A model generated the notes under the pieces. That model saw nothing but the letters and a program-made list of their open reading frames with translations. It was not told where the DNA came from and did not search any database. A stretch of 64,000 bases of DNA from Pelagibius sp964472095 (GTDB lineage: Bacteria; Pseudomonadota; Alphaproteobacteria; Kiloniellales; Kiloniellaceae): positions 124,001 to 188,000 of the forward strand of contig CAYYIV010000003.1 of the NCBI GenBank assembly GCA_964472095.1. The letters run 5' to 3'. This document shows, in pieces, positions 25,007-33,941 of this stretch; the stretch's first letter is position 1, and every line of letters starts with the position of its first letter. The position numbers were made by a program, and so were the translations under genes.

Positions 25007-26896
25007 ATGAGAAGGCTTGCCGCAGTTGCTGGCCGTCGCACTGGGGCCATGGTGCGCCGGGTTCGCTCGCTTGTCGAATGGCAGATCTACCGGCGTGTTC
25101 AGCTGAAGTTTGCGGAAATCTACCGGCCAAGGCTGAACGGCGTCACGTTTGTCGGTGTTACGGGAAGCGCCGGCAAGACCTCGGCCACGGCGATGATCGC
25201 GGCGATTCTGCGATCCGCGGGGAAGGTCAAGAATACCGGCTCTGGCAACAGGCTACATAATATCGCGCGGATCATCACAGCGACGCGGCCGTCGGACGAT
25301 TTTTGCGTGTTGGAGCTTGGCGCCGAGCGACAGGGCTACTTCGACCCTATGGTCAGGCTGTTGGCCCCGACGATCGGCGTCGTCACCACGGTGGGGGATG
25401 ACCATCACAAGGCCTTTGGCTCGCGAGAGGCGATCGCCGCCGAAAAGGGCAAGCTGATCGCCGCGCTGGCGCCGGACGGTACGGCGGTGCTGAACGCCGA
25501 CGATCCCCTGGTGTGGGCGATGGGGGAAGGCCTCAAGGCGCGGGTCATCGGCTTCGGACTGCGTGATGGCGCGGACCTGCAGGCGCGAGACATCCGCTCC
25601 AGCTGGCCTGAGCGCCTGTCCTTCACCGTCAGGTATCAGGGGTTCGATTACCCGGTCCGAACCCAGCTCTGCGGCAAGCATTGGGTTACATCCACACTGG
25701 CCGCGCTGGCCACTGGCGTGGCGGCGGGGGTCCCGCTCGCAGAGGCCGTCAAGAGGATCTCTCAGGTGCCACCGCCCAAGGCCCGGATGGAGCCGGTGTC
25801 GACGCCAGACGGCATCACCTTCGTGCGCGACGATTGGAAGGCTTCGTTCTGGGGGATGCCGACAGTGTTTGAGTTCCTGCGGGATGCCGAAGCAGTCCGC
25901 AAGGTCCTGGTGTTGGGGACACTGTCTGACTACGAGGGATCCGCGCGGATCAAGTACAGGGCTATGGGCCAGGAGGCACTGAAAGTTGCCGATGTCGTGT
26001 TCTTCGTGGGCAAGATGGCGACCTCTGGATTGAGGGCGCGGAAATTCGCTGCGGAGGACCAGATCCTTATGGCGTTCCCGGACATTCGGGAGGCGTCGGC
26101 GGCGCTGGAGGAAATCCTTCGTCCCGGCGATCTCGTGTTCCTCAAGGGCTCCGGGCCGGGCGATCATCTCGGCCGTCTTTACCACGCCCGGACGGGGCCG
26201 GTGGCCTGCTGGCGCAGGAACTGCGGCAAGATCACACTGTGCGATGGCTGCGCGCTGCTGCGCCCGAAGCAGGGCGAGCCGACGGCGACGTTCGTTGCCA
26301 AGGTGCCGGAGACCAGGGTCGGAGGCGTCGCCGCAACGGCGGGCGGGACAAACCCTATCCAGGTGTTCGTGGGGATTGGCAATCCGGGCGAGAAATACCG
26401 GCACACGCCGCACAACGTCGGCTTCACGGTCCTGGATATCCTGGCGGAACGTCATGGCCTGGCCTGGGAAAGGGGCGAGGCAGCCGAGATTGCACGGCTG
26501 GTCCAGCCGGCGGGCGATGTCCTGCTCGTGAAGCCCCAGAAGCAGGTCAACAACACCGGAAAGGCCCTGCTGGCCCTCGCGAAGTCGATGGGCTTCTCCG
26601 GCAAGGACGTGGTCCTCGTGCAGGATGACATCAACCTTCCGCTCGGCACCGTTCGCACGCGCCTGCGGGGAAGCGACGGCGGCCACCTGGGCATTCGCTC
26701 AGCGCTCGTTGCCTTTCAGACCAGCGACATTCCCCGGGTGAAGATTGGCGTCGGCTCCGCAGCGATCCAGGCCTCGACGGCCGAGTATCTCGTCTCGCCA
26801 TTTTCTCCGAGTGCCTCGGCGGAAGTTTATGAAGCCTGCGAGGTCGCGGTAGACCGGCTGTTGGCCATGGCAGGAGAAAAGATGCTTTCCAAGTGA
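25007..26896 (+). CDS. MurF-like ligase fused to peptidyl-tRNA hydrolase domain, copy 2
   Basis: A 629-residue tandem paralogue of the preceding gene, collinear along its whole length and judged by eye to be about 70% identical. The P-loop is GVTGSAGKTS (50-59); VLELGAERQGYFD, VVTTVGDDHHKAFGS, VLNADDP and RDDWKASFWGM are kept. The four-cysteine linker (C401, C406, C412, C415) is conserved. The Pth half has GIGNPG, RHTPHNVGF (His469), QVNNTGKAL, QDDINLPLG and GGHLGIRS, with the same Asn-to-Leu change (Leu561). The linker between cysteines and Pth differs most. It starts 144 bases after copy 1, is followed by an ATP-grasp gene, and probably shares a transcript with both. Retention of both copies intact suggests distinct partners or substrates. 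Confidence 0.85.
   Translation: MRRLAAVAGRRTGAMVRRVRSLVEWQIYRRVQLKFAEIYRPRLNGVTFVGVTGSAGKTSATAMIAAILRSAGKVKNTGSGNRLHNIARIITATRPSDDFCVLELGAERQGYFDPMVRLLAPTIGVVTTVGDDHHKAFGSREAIAAEKGKLIAALAPDGTAVLNADDPLVWAMGEGLKARVIGFGLRDGADLQARDIRSSWPERLSFTVRYQGFDYPVRTQLCGKHWVTSTLAALATGVAAGVPLAEAVKRISQVPPPKARMEPVSTPDGITFVRDDWKASFWGMPTVFEFLRDAEAVRKVLVLGTLSDYEGSARIKYRAMGQEALKVADVVFFVGKMATSGLRARKFAAEDQILMAFPDIREASAALEEILRPGDLVFLKGSGPGDHLGRLYHARTGPVACWRRNCGKITLCDGCALLRPKQGEPTATFVAKVPETRVGGVAATAGGTNPIQVFVGIGNPGEKYRHTPHNVGFTVLDILAERHGLAWERGEAAEIARLVQPAGDVLLVKPQKQVNNTGKALLALAKSMGFSGKDVVLVQDDINLPLGTVRTRLRGSDGGHLGIRSALVAFQTSDIPRVKIGVGSAAIQASTAEYLVSPFSPSASAEVYEACEVAVDRLLAMAGEKMLSK
26161..26216 (+). repeat. 56-bp segment identical in both MurF-Pth genes (second copy)
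   Basis: Exact match of 24124-24179. Other shared identical blocks occur in the Pth half, for example around 24582-24625 and 26610-26650. Confidence 0.85.
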
Positions 26897-27119
26897 GGTC
26901 GTGCGTCGTCATCGTGCCTGCAGCGGCAACTCTGCCGAACCTGAAGACGGTGCGACTTTCAGCGACCGCGCCCTAGGCATCTTCCTCTTTCAGATCCCGC
27001 CCCGACGGCACCTCCGAGGCTCGCGGGGGATGGGGCAGTGGGTGCCGACGAGGTCACTGTGCAAGGGGATCCGCTCGCCGGCCTTAAGCGACGGGCAGCA
27101 GGTAGTCCTGGATGGGAAG

Positions 27120-28217
27120 ATGACGCAGAAATTGGCAAGTGCCTGGCAGTTTTTCAGGGATCTGTGTCGAACGTTGCCTCGTTGCTGGCGAGCATCCCGC
27201 GATGAGGGAGTCTCGGTTTTGAGGCAGATCATTGAGATTGTCGTGTTGCGGCTGGGACCAGGTAAGCTGACACCCGACGACTATCATCTCATGCGGGTCT
27301 ATCGGCGTGGCCTGAGTTTCGCTGACAAGTCTAAGTATCTCTCCAATCCTGCAACGGGTGTGATCGGTCGTGACCGGCGTTGGGGGGTGATTGCGGATGA
27401 CAAGCTGCTGACCTACGCGCTCTTGTCGGCTCACGGTATCAAGGTTCCCGAAATCTATGCCATATCCCATCCGTCCCGCGCCTTCGGGCAGCGTCCAGCT
27501 TTGAAGTCAGCGGCGGAGCTTGAGGAGTACCTGCTTTCAAAGGGACCCTTCCCGTTCTTCTCAAAGCCGATCCGCGGGAGCTACAGCAAGGACGGCATGC
27601 TGGTGGGGTCGTTGGACGATACCAGAACCGCGCTGCTGTTAGGCGATGGGTCGAGCCTCCCCCTCAAGGACTACGTGAGGCACTGCAGTGAACGGCCAAG
27701 CGGCGTCCTGATCCAGGAGCTCCTGCACCCTCACGCGGCGATCGCCGCACTCGTTGGCGACCGTCTCTGCACCGTCAGAATGATCGTGCTGTTCGATGAT
27801 AAGGGTCCGCGCCTTCATTGCGCGCTATGGAAGATCGCGGCCTCGGGCAACATGGCTGACAACTACTGGCGGAAAGGCAACATCCTTGCCCTGCTGGATC
27901 GGGAGACTGGCACTGTCGTAAGATGCACTGTCGGGCTGGGTGCGGAATTGCGGGAGGTCGATCGTCACCCGGGAACGAATGAATGCTTGCCTGGCTTCGC
28001 AATCCCGCAGTGGGACGAGCTGCGGGAGCTCACCTTCAGGGCCGCGCGGGCACTGCCGGGCCTGCCGGTCCAGGCCTGGGACATAGCCCCCACGACCAAA
28101 GGGCCGATGGCACTCGAGGTGAACGTGTTTGGGAGCCTTTTTCTGCCCCAGATCGCTGTGCAGTCGGGCATCTACCAAGGCGAGTTTCGGGAGTTTATGA
28201 ATGCGCATAGGAAGTGA
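27120..28217 (+). CDS. Sugar-transfer-associated ATP-grasp protein, second paralogue
   Basis: About 365 residues from the ATG at 27120. The frame is open from GTG 26901, but the extra 73 residues lack family content, and the shorter start lines up with the paralogue at 12348-13502. Visible features: DDYHLMRVYRRGLSFADKSKYLS, DDKLLTYALLSAHGIKVPEIY, FPFFSKPIRGSYSKDGMLV (ATP-binding Lys and glycine loop), VLIQELLHPHAAIA, and MALEVNVFGSLFLPQIAVQSG. As an ATP-grasp enzyme it should form an acyl-phosphate and ligate it to a nucleophile. Position directly after two MurF-Pth genes suggests they act in one pathway, the MurF-like part being a second ATP-dependent ligase. Substrates unknown. The start is uncertain (27030 is an alternative). 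Confidence 0.78.
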   Translation: MTQKLASAWQFFRDLCRTLPRCWRASRDEGVSVLRQIIEIVVLRLGPGKLTPDDYHLMRVYRRGLSFADKSKYLSNPATGVIGRDRRWGVIADDKLLTYALLSAHGIKVPEIYAISHPSRAFGQRPALKSAAELEEYLLSKGPFPFFSKPIRGSYSKDGMLVGSLDDTRTALLLGDGSSLPLKDYVRHCSERPSGVLIQELLHPHAAIAALVGDRLCTVRMIVLFDDKGPRLHCALWKIAASGNMADNYWRKGNILALLDRETGTVVRCTVGLGAELREVDRHPGTNECLPGFAIPQWDELRELTFRAARALPGLPVQAWDIAPTTKGPMALEVNVFGSLFLPQIAVQSGIYQGEFREFMNAHRK

Positions 28218-28433
28218 GATTCCTGTCCCGAAAGGTAACCGCGGCAATGTCTGGCAATCGAGTGAGGTCAGGCGGTGCCGCAGCGTGGCAATTGGGGAGG
28301 CGAGCCGACATATGGTTGACGCGCTTCCGGAGCCGGTAGAAATCTTGCGGGGAATCGTGCTAGCTGCAAGGCACTCCGTCCCGCGGCCCGTTCGTCCGGC
28401 CTGTAAATCGTTCCAGAAAGTACTGTCGCCGGA

Positions 28434-29504
28434 ATGAAGATCCTTCTCTTTCAAATCGCCAAGGCCACCGGCCTCTTCGCGCTCAGCCGCTGGCTGACCC
28501 GGGGCGGACTGCGGATTCTCTGCTATCACGGCATCTGGTTGGGGGAGGGGCATTACGGAAATTTTCTCTTCATGAGCCCGGAGAAATTCGCCGCACGCAT
28601 GGCCTTCCTCGCTGGAGCAGGCTACCCGGTGCTTCCTCTCGAGCAAGCGGTGGAAGGCCTGAAAGGGCAAAGCCTGCCGCCCGGGGCAACGGCCATTACC
28701 ATCGACGATGGTTGGCACGGTACCTACCGGCACATGCTGCCGGCCCTGGAAGCCCACGGCCTGCCGGCCACGGTCTACGTGACGACCTACTTTGCCGAAC
28801 GTCAGTATCCGGTCTTCGATCTTGTCGTGCGCTATCTGCTCGACAGGAGCGAGAATCGGGAGCTGGACCTGGCGGCGCTGGGCATACCGGGGGGCGGCCG
28901 GGTGAGGCTCGACTCCGCGACGGTCCGCGCGGAGGCCGGCGAGGCCATCATGGCCCATTGCCGCGAGCATCTGGACGGCGCCGGTTGCCATGCCTTCGGC
29001 GCCCGTCTGGCCGCCGCCCTGAATCTCGACTACGACGCGCTGGTGAAACAGAAGGTCTTCCACCTGATGTCCCTGGCCGAGATCGCCGAGGCCGCCCGAC
29101 GGGGCCTTGACATCCAGCTGCACAGCCATCGTCACTGGGCGCCGCTGGACGATCCGGAGGCTTTGGCGCGAGAGATCGCGGACAACCGTGCGCTGCTCGA
29201 GCCCATTACGGAGCGCCGCTTGCATCATTTTTGCTATCCCAGCGGGATCTACGACCGCTGCATCTGGCCGCAACTCGACGCTCTGGAAATCGAAAGTGCG
29301 ACGACGATCGAGCAGGGCATCAATTTCGCCGGCGCACCTCCCTTGGGCCTCAAGCGGCTGCTGGACGGTCAGGAGGTCGCGGTGATCGAGTTCGAGGCCG
29401 AGCTCTGCGGCTTCGTCGAGTTGACGCGGCGCTTGCGACGGCCGTTCCACCGATTCAGGCCGGCGGTCCTCTCGGCGTCGGGGCCCGACCGGGCGGCAGG
29501 GTAG
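28434..29504 (+). CDS. Polysaccharide deacetylase family protein (NodB/CE4-like)
   Basis: A 356-residue protein with NodB-homology motifs: AITIDDGWHGT (motif 1, catalytic and metal-binding Asp), HSHRHWAPL (motif 2, metal His pair) and HHFCYPSGIYD (motif 3-like). These enzymes remove N-acetyl or O-acetyl groups from sugar polymers. The N-terminus has a moderately hydrophobic stretch but no clear signal peptide, so acting on cytoplasmic or lipid-linked precursors is possible. It follows the ATP-grasp gene by 216 bases. A free amine produced by deacetylation would be a suitable acceptor for the nearby ATP-dependent ligases or sulfotransferases; that link is inference. Confidence 0.88.
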   Translation: MKILLFQIAKATGLFALSRWLTRGGLRILCYHGIWLGEGHYGNFLFMSPEKFAARMAFLAGAGYPVLPLEQAVEGLKGQSLPPGATAITIDDGWHGTYRHMLPALEAHGLPATVYVTTYFAERQYPVFDLVVRYLLDRSENRELDLAALGIPGGGRVRLDSATVRAEAGEAIMAHCREHLDGAGCHAFGARLAAALNLDYDALVKQKVFHLMSLAEIAEAARRGLDIQLHSHRHWAPLDDPEALAREIADNRALLEPITERRLHHFCYPSGIYDRCIWPQLDALEIESATTIEQGINFAGAPPLGLKRLLDGQEVAVIEFEAELCGFVELTRRLRRPFHRFRPAVLSASGPDRAAG

Positions 29505-29533
29505 CCCTTTGCAACGCCCTTGTCGGCCGACTG

Positions 29534-31270
29534 CTAGATCTCGCGCGCCTGGTAGCGTTGGGCAAGGAATTCCAGGGTGGCGATGCGGTTGAAGACCGCC
29601 TCGTCTGCGATCCGCTCCAGCCTGAACAGCTTGCGCATATAGGGAAATCCCGGTTCCATCACACTGGCGAGGTGCGCGGGCGAGAGAAAGGGCGGCAGCG
29701 GGCCTGGTTTGCCCTGCTGCAGCCGGTAGCTGAGCCGCCGGAGCAGGATCGGGCGGCGGTAGCTTGCCTGGGCACGCAGGCGGGCGCGCCACGCGGGTGC
29801 CCGGTCGAAGGGCTGACCATAGACTGAAGGATAGGCGGCCAGCCGCGGCGACAGCCGGGCGATCATTGCGGCTTCGATCCGACCGTGGCTCTTCCAGGCG
29901 ATCTTCCAGTCCACGGTGCCCTTGATGGCCGCAGGTTCCATGAAGGGAGTCAGGTAGGGACCGAAGCTCTGGTTCAGCGGGACTTCGCGCGCGGTCCAGT
30001 AGCGCCCACGGAAGAGTGGATAGGCAAGCTCCACTTGACGCCGGGTGAGGCGGGCATCCTCCGCCCCAACGGCCGTCATGATGGCTCGGGCGATTGAATT
30101 CTCATAGGTCGCGGCGTCGAAATGCGCGGTCATGGCCCGCGGGTCGTAGCGGGCGTAGAAGCTCTGCACCAGCTGGCGCGCGGAGAAAGGGCGGTCGGGC
30201 AGATAGAAGAAATTGCGATGGATCTCGCCCAGGGAGCCGTTCATCTTGGCCCAACCGCCGGCAACCTGGGCTGTGCGGTCAAGCCGATCGGCGCCGCTGT
30301 CGAACAGCCCGGTCACCCGCCAGCCGTCGAATGCAGCATAGTCGGCGATGAGCGTATCGCGGAAGGCCTCGGGCGGCGGCGTCATCACCTGGGACTTGTC
30401 CACGGGATTGAAGTCCAACCCCTCGCCCTCGGCCACCTGTGCGGCGATCTCCCGGTCGAGGTCCCCCGGCCGACCATAGACCGTCAGGCGCGGGCGGATA
30501 CCGGCCGAGAGCAGGAGTGCCAGCAGGAGGCGGGAGTCATAGCCGCCAGAGAAAAGCAGGTTCACATGGTCGCCGAAGGCCTGGCGGTTCGCCTCCGTCA
30601 GTGCCTGCAGCCGGCCGCACTGTCGGGCGGCTGCCTCGACCATCGACTCGCCCGGCGTCGATTCTTCGTCTTCGAGGGCCAGCGCAGGCAGAGGCATTTG
30701 CCGCGGCGCCGCAGCGTCAGCGACAATCGTCACGCGCCCGGGCGGTAGGCTCTGCAGTTCGCAAAGGAAGCTCTGCTCGGCTGCGGGAACACCGTTCCAG
30801 ACGTACTCGTAGCAGGCCTGGATATCGAGGCGCGGTCTCTCCAGACTCTCCGCGACTGCAACAAACAGATTTGAGAAGAGGCGCCGGTCCTGGTCGCAGT
30901 AGATTTTGTTGCAGCCGAGCGCGTCGCTTAGCAGATAGAGCCGGCCGGCCTTGCGGAGGATGAGCGTGAACTGGCCCTGGGTCCCCGACAGGTCGGGGGC
31001 GCCAGGATCGAAAGCGGCGAGAAAGCGCTCCAGGCTGCGCGCACCTGACGTTGACTGGTGGCTGAAGAGGCCGGAGCGCAGGACCCAGTTGTCCGCGTCC
31101 TGCTGCCAAAAGCTTTCCCGCGGGTCCTCGGCGCTGCAGCGCCATAGCAGGCTGCTCGTGTCCTCTTCCAGCAGCACAGTGAAGGGAAGCCCCAGCCGCT
31201 CCAGGCGCTCTTGCCCCTGACGAGCCAGCGCCGTGGCATCGGTCCCGCGGCAGAGAAGGAAATCAGCCAT
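29534..31270 (-). CDS. Asparagine synthetase-like protein without the glutaminase cysteine
   Basis: A 578-residue protein with the two-domain layout of AsnB-type enzymes. The N-terminal half resembles the glutaminase fold (GQFTLILRKAGRLYLLSDALG, LFSNLFVAVAESL), but the protein begins MADFLL and lacks the catalytic Cys2. The C-terminal half has the ATP pyrophosphatase loop VNLLFSGGYDSRLLLALLLSAG (about 240), then GGWAKMNGSLGEIHRN. Loss of Cys2 predicts ammonia- or amine-dependent AMP-activation chemistry rather than glutamine hydrolysis, as in beta-lactam-synthetase-like relatives. It is divergent from the 2-epimerase gene. The substrate could be a uronic acid carboxylate, but there is no direct evidence. 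Confidence 0.8.
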   Translation of the reverse strand: MADFLLCRGTDATALARQGQERLERLGLPFTVLLEEDTSSLLWRCSAEDPRESFWQQDADNWVLRSGLFSHQSTSGARSLERFLAAFDPGAPDLSGTQGQFTLILRKAGRLYLLSDALGCNKIYCDQDRRLFSNLFVAVAESLERPRLDIQACYEYVWNGVPAAEQSFLCELQSLPPGRVTIVADAAAPRQMPLPALALEDEESTPGESMVEAAARQCGRLQALTEANRQAFGDHVNLLFSGGYDSRLLLALLLSAGIRPRLTVYGRPGDLDREIAAQVAEGEGLDFNPVDKSQVMTPPPEAFRDTLIADYAAFDGWRVTGLFDSGADRLDRTAQVAGGWAKMNGSLGEIHRNFFYLPDRPFSARQLVQSFYARYDPRAMTAHFDAATYENSIARAIMTAVGAEDARLTRRQVELAYPLFRGRYWTAREVPLNQSFGPYLTPFMEPAAIKGTVDWKIAWKSHGRIEAAMIARLSPRLAAYPSVYGQPFDRAPAWRARLRAQASYRRPILLRRLSYRLQQGKPGPLPPFLSPAHLASVMEPGFPYMRKLFRLERIADEAVFNRIATLEFLAQRYQAREI

Positions 31271-31601
31271 CGGGCGCGTGCGCTTTTGCTGAAATGGACA
31301 TGGAAACCTTTAGCGGAACTATGTTAGCAGGACAGCACTGGCGCTTGGGGGCAAGCTTATCAGGGTGGACAGTTCGCTAAAGAAATCGCATGTTTGCTGC
31401 TATGAAAATAGTCCCTTTCCACGTTGCTTTCATGATTTCCCAATGGGACCGGGCCAAGGCCACTTGAGGCAACGAAGACCTTTTCCCGTCGTACTCGCTG
31501 CAAACCGTCGAGGGGGCGCGGGCAGCAACGCCTCCGTTTCTTGCAGCAACATTCTAGAGATCGAACCCCGAGCGGACAGCAGCAGCAACAAGAAGGCCTC
31601 C
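31271..31601. other. Divergent intergenic region before the 2-epimerase
   Basis: A 331-base region between the leftward asparagine-synthetase-like gene and the rightward epimerase. An open frame continuing upstream of the epimerase ATG has no family similarity. The AGAAGG ribosome site at 31591-31596 fixes the epimerase start. No confident promoter or operator was identified. Confidence 0.45.
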
Positions 31602-32720
31602 ATGACCAATCCGCTCAAGGTTCATTTGATTGCCGCCGCGCGTCCGAACTTCATGAAGGTGGCGCCGCTCTATCACGCCTTGCGACGGGCAGAGTGGTGT
31701 GCGCCGCTGCTGGTGCACACCGGCCAGCACTACGATCATAACATGTCGGGTGCCTTCCTGGCCGAACTCGGGCTGCCCGATCCGGACTATCACCTGGGTG
31801 TCGGCAGCGGCAGCCACGCCCAGCAGACGGCCGGCGTCATGCTGGCCTATGAGAAGATCTGCACGGCCGAGCGGCCCGATTGGACCGTCGTCGCCGGCGA
31901 TGTCAACTCGACCCTGGCCTGCAGTCTCGTCGCCGCCAAACTCCTGATCCCCATTGCCCATCTAGAGGCGGGCTTGCGTAGCGGCGACAGGACGATGCCG
32001 GAAGAGATCAACCGGATCGTTACGGATCGCCTGGCCGATCTGCTGTGGACGCCGTCTCCGGACGGAGACGAGAACCTGCTGCGTGAGGGAGTTCCCGCCG
32101 AGAAGATCGACTTTGTCGGCAACCTCATGATCGACTCGTTCGAACTGCAGCGTCCGCAGATCGAGGCCCTGGACATGGCTCAGAGTCTCGGACTGCAGCC
32201 CGGCGGCTACAGTGTCGTTACCCTGCACCGCCCGTCCAACGTCGATCAGCCGGCAATTCTGCGGACCATCGTCGACGCCCTGTTGCGGCTCGCCGACCAA
32301 CTGCCGCTTGTCTTCCCGATCCATCCGCGCAGCAAAGCCCGTCTTGCTGAATTCGGCCTCTTGGAGAAGCTCTCAGCGCATCCGGCCGTCACTCTCGCGG
32401 AGCCGCAGCCGTACAATGCCTTCATGAGCCTGATCATGAAGGCGCGCCTCATCGTAACCGATTCTGGTGGCATTCAGGAGGAGACCACCTATCTCGGCAT
32501 TCCCTGCCTCACCTTGCGGGACAATACGGAGCGACCCATCACCGTGAGCGAGGGCACCAATCGTCTGGTCAAGGCCGGAGACCTTGCAGACGAGGTCCAG
32601 GCGATCCTGGCCGGTCGTGGCAAGTCCGGCCGCCGCCCGGCATTGTGGGACGGACAGGCCGCCGAACGCGCCGCCGAGAGCCTGCGGCGTCACGCGCTTA
32701 TCCATTCCGGCCAGCTCTGA
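31602..32720 (+). CDS. wecB: UDP-N-acetylglucosamine 2-epimerase (non-hydrolysing)
   Basis: A 372-residue enzyme converting UDP-GlcNAc to UDP-ManNAc for polysaccharide synthesis. Family motifs: LIAAARPNFMKVAPLYHAL at the start, LVHTGQHYDHNMS, AGDVNSTLACSLVAAKL, IAHLEAGLRSGDRTMPEEINR, SVVTLHRPSNVD, and VTDSGGIQEETTYLGIPCLTLRDNTERPITV near the end. The set is complete, with the catalytic Asp, Glu and His residues present. ATG 31602 with AGAAGG five bases before it is preferred over an upstream extension. No ManNAc dehydrogenase (wecC) is in the window, so the fate of ManNAc is open. Confidence 0.95.
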   Translation: MTNPLKVHLIAAARPNFMKVAPLYHALRRAEWCAPLLVHTGQHYDHNMSGAFLAELGLPDPDYHLGVGSGSHAQQTAGVMLAYEKICTAERPDWTVVAGDVNSTLACSLVAAKLLIPIAHLEAGLRSGDRTMPEEINRIVTDRLADLLWTPSPDGDENLLREGVPAEKIDFVGNLMIDSFELQRPQIEALDMAQSLGLQPGGYSVVTLHRPSNVDQPAILRTIVDALLRLADQLPLVFPIHPRSKARLAEFGLLEKLSAHPAVTLAEPQPYNAFMSLIMKARLIVTDSGGIQEETTYLGIPCLTLRDNTERPITVSEGTNRLVKAGDLADEVQAILAGRGKSGRRPALWDGQAAERAAESLRRHALIHSGQL

Positions 32721-32977
32721 GAGGATCCCTCTTAGTCTCCACCCCGTGATGCGGCAGGTGTCTGGTTCGAGCAAACGCGCATCGCGGTCAGGGAATCACT
32801 TATCATAAATCGGCGGATGATCTCTGCAGCGGCATTTCATAGAAAGCCCCTTGGGGATGGCATTATGATAACTTGCAGTGGCCTTTGCCTGCTGCGCTAC
32901 CCTGACCAACCGAATATTTGTATGCATGCTCCCCCGGCACGGACAGTTGCGATGATCATCTGTAGGAACAACAGTTG

Positions 32978-33904
32978 ATGGAGAGTCCGGCTGGTGTGCT
33001 CGGTGCGGCCCGGGAAAAGAAGCAGCGCCTGCAGGCACGACTGCAAGAGCGCCTTCGGGAGGACGACGTGGCGTTGACCCGCCAGGCCGGCGACTACCCG
33101 GACAAGTACACCTGGGTTCCAGACGAGATAGGGGGAATGAACCGCCTGCTGAAAGAGAGGCACCCGGACCTCTTGGCCGACTACAACAGGTATGTCCTCT
33201 TGAGCTTCATGTCGTCTTTCTCACTCGATGGAAGCCGTTACCGCCTGCCCGCTTCGGTCGCCCAGCTCTACATAAGAGAGCTGGAGCGCATCTTCCTGCA
33301 GGCCGAGACCTTTGAAGACAGCTTTTTCGACGTCTCCGACGACGGCTTTCTGAAAGACTTGGCGATCCTCACTCATCGGCTGATTCCCGTCGGCGCGGAG
33401 TTTGCCGAAGGCGGAGCCGGCATTCCCCGGCGTATCCTTTTTGCGGGCGGGGCGAGGCAGTTCTTCAGGTCGCTCTGGTTCGTCGCCGTGCGATGCGGCG
33501 GCTTGCGCCCTTTCTTCGCCCTGCATGCCCATACCCTGGCACTTGATGACTTCAATCCAACGGGTTGGCTTAAGTCCTATCATCGCCTCGCCGAGCTGGT
33601 GGAGCTGAATCCGCAGATGAAAGGCTGGCTGAGCGCGAGCTGGTTCCTCGACCCCGCACTGGAAACCGTCAGTCCCCATCTCGCCTACCTGCGCAAGGTT
33701 CCGGTGGAGAACGGCGCGGCTTTGTTGTTCGTCTGCCATCATCGGGACGGCACCTCCGGCGCCCTCTCGAAGTCGCCGGGACGGCGGCGCCTGTTCGACG
33801 AGGGCAAGTATGTGCCGGCCACCTACATGCGCATCTGGCCGCGGAAGGCCCTGATCGCTTGGAGCCGGCGACGCGGAAAGGAGCCAGGCTTACCGCTCGG
33901 ATAG
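32978..33904 (+). CDS. Unrecognised protein of 308 residues
   Basis: An intact reading frame with normal codon use and an AGGA ribosome site 12 bases before the ATG at 32978. I do not recognise the family. The N-terminus (about 5-35) is a charged, Gln/Arg/Leu-rich helix. The middle contains YNRYVLLSFMSSFSLDGSRYR and DLAILTHRLIPVGAEFAEGGAGI; the C-terminal third has hydrophobic patches (LFVCHHRDGTSGAL) and ends in a strongly basic tail. No signal peptide or clear membrane helix. It lies between the 2-epimerase and a convergent sulfotransferase, so a polysaccharide-related role is possible. Confidence 0.7.
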   Translation: MESPAGVLGAAREKKQRLQARLQERLREDDVALTRQAGDYPDKYTWVPDEIGGMNRLLKERHPDLLADYNRYVLLSFMSSFSLDGSRYRLPASVAQLYIRELERIFLQAETFEDSFFDVSDDGFLKDLAILTHRLIPVGAEFAEGGAGIPRRILFAGGARQFFRSLWFVAVRCGGLRPFFALHAHTLALDDFNPTGWLKSYHRLAELVELNPQMKGWLSASWFLDPALETVSPHLAYLRKVPVENGAALLFVCHHRDGTSGALSKSPGRRRLFDEGKYVPATYMRIWPRKALIAWSRRRGKEPGLPLG

Positions 33905-33941
33905 CCACTTGCCGGACGCCGGGTCCTCGACCCGCCCGCAG

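Noticed and set aside
26901..27119. N-terminal extension of the second ATP-grasp protein from GTG 26901
   Set aside because: The extra 73 residues have no match to the paralogue, and the frame after the previous stop is open by chance.
27825..29792. A 655-codon minus-strand frame
   Set aside because: Overlaps the ATP-grasp and deacetylase genes, which carry clear motifs on the plus strand.
31365..31601. N-terminal extension of the 2-epimerase
   Set aside because: ATG 31602 has AGAAGG at ideal spacing and gives the usual family start.
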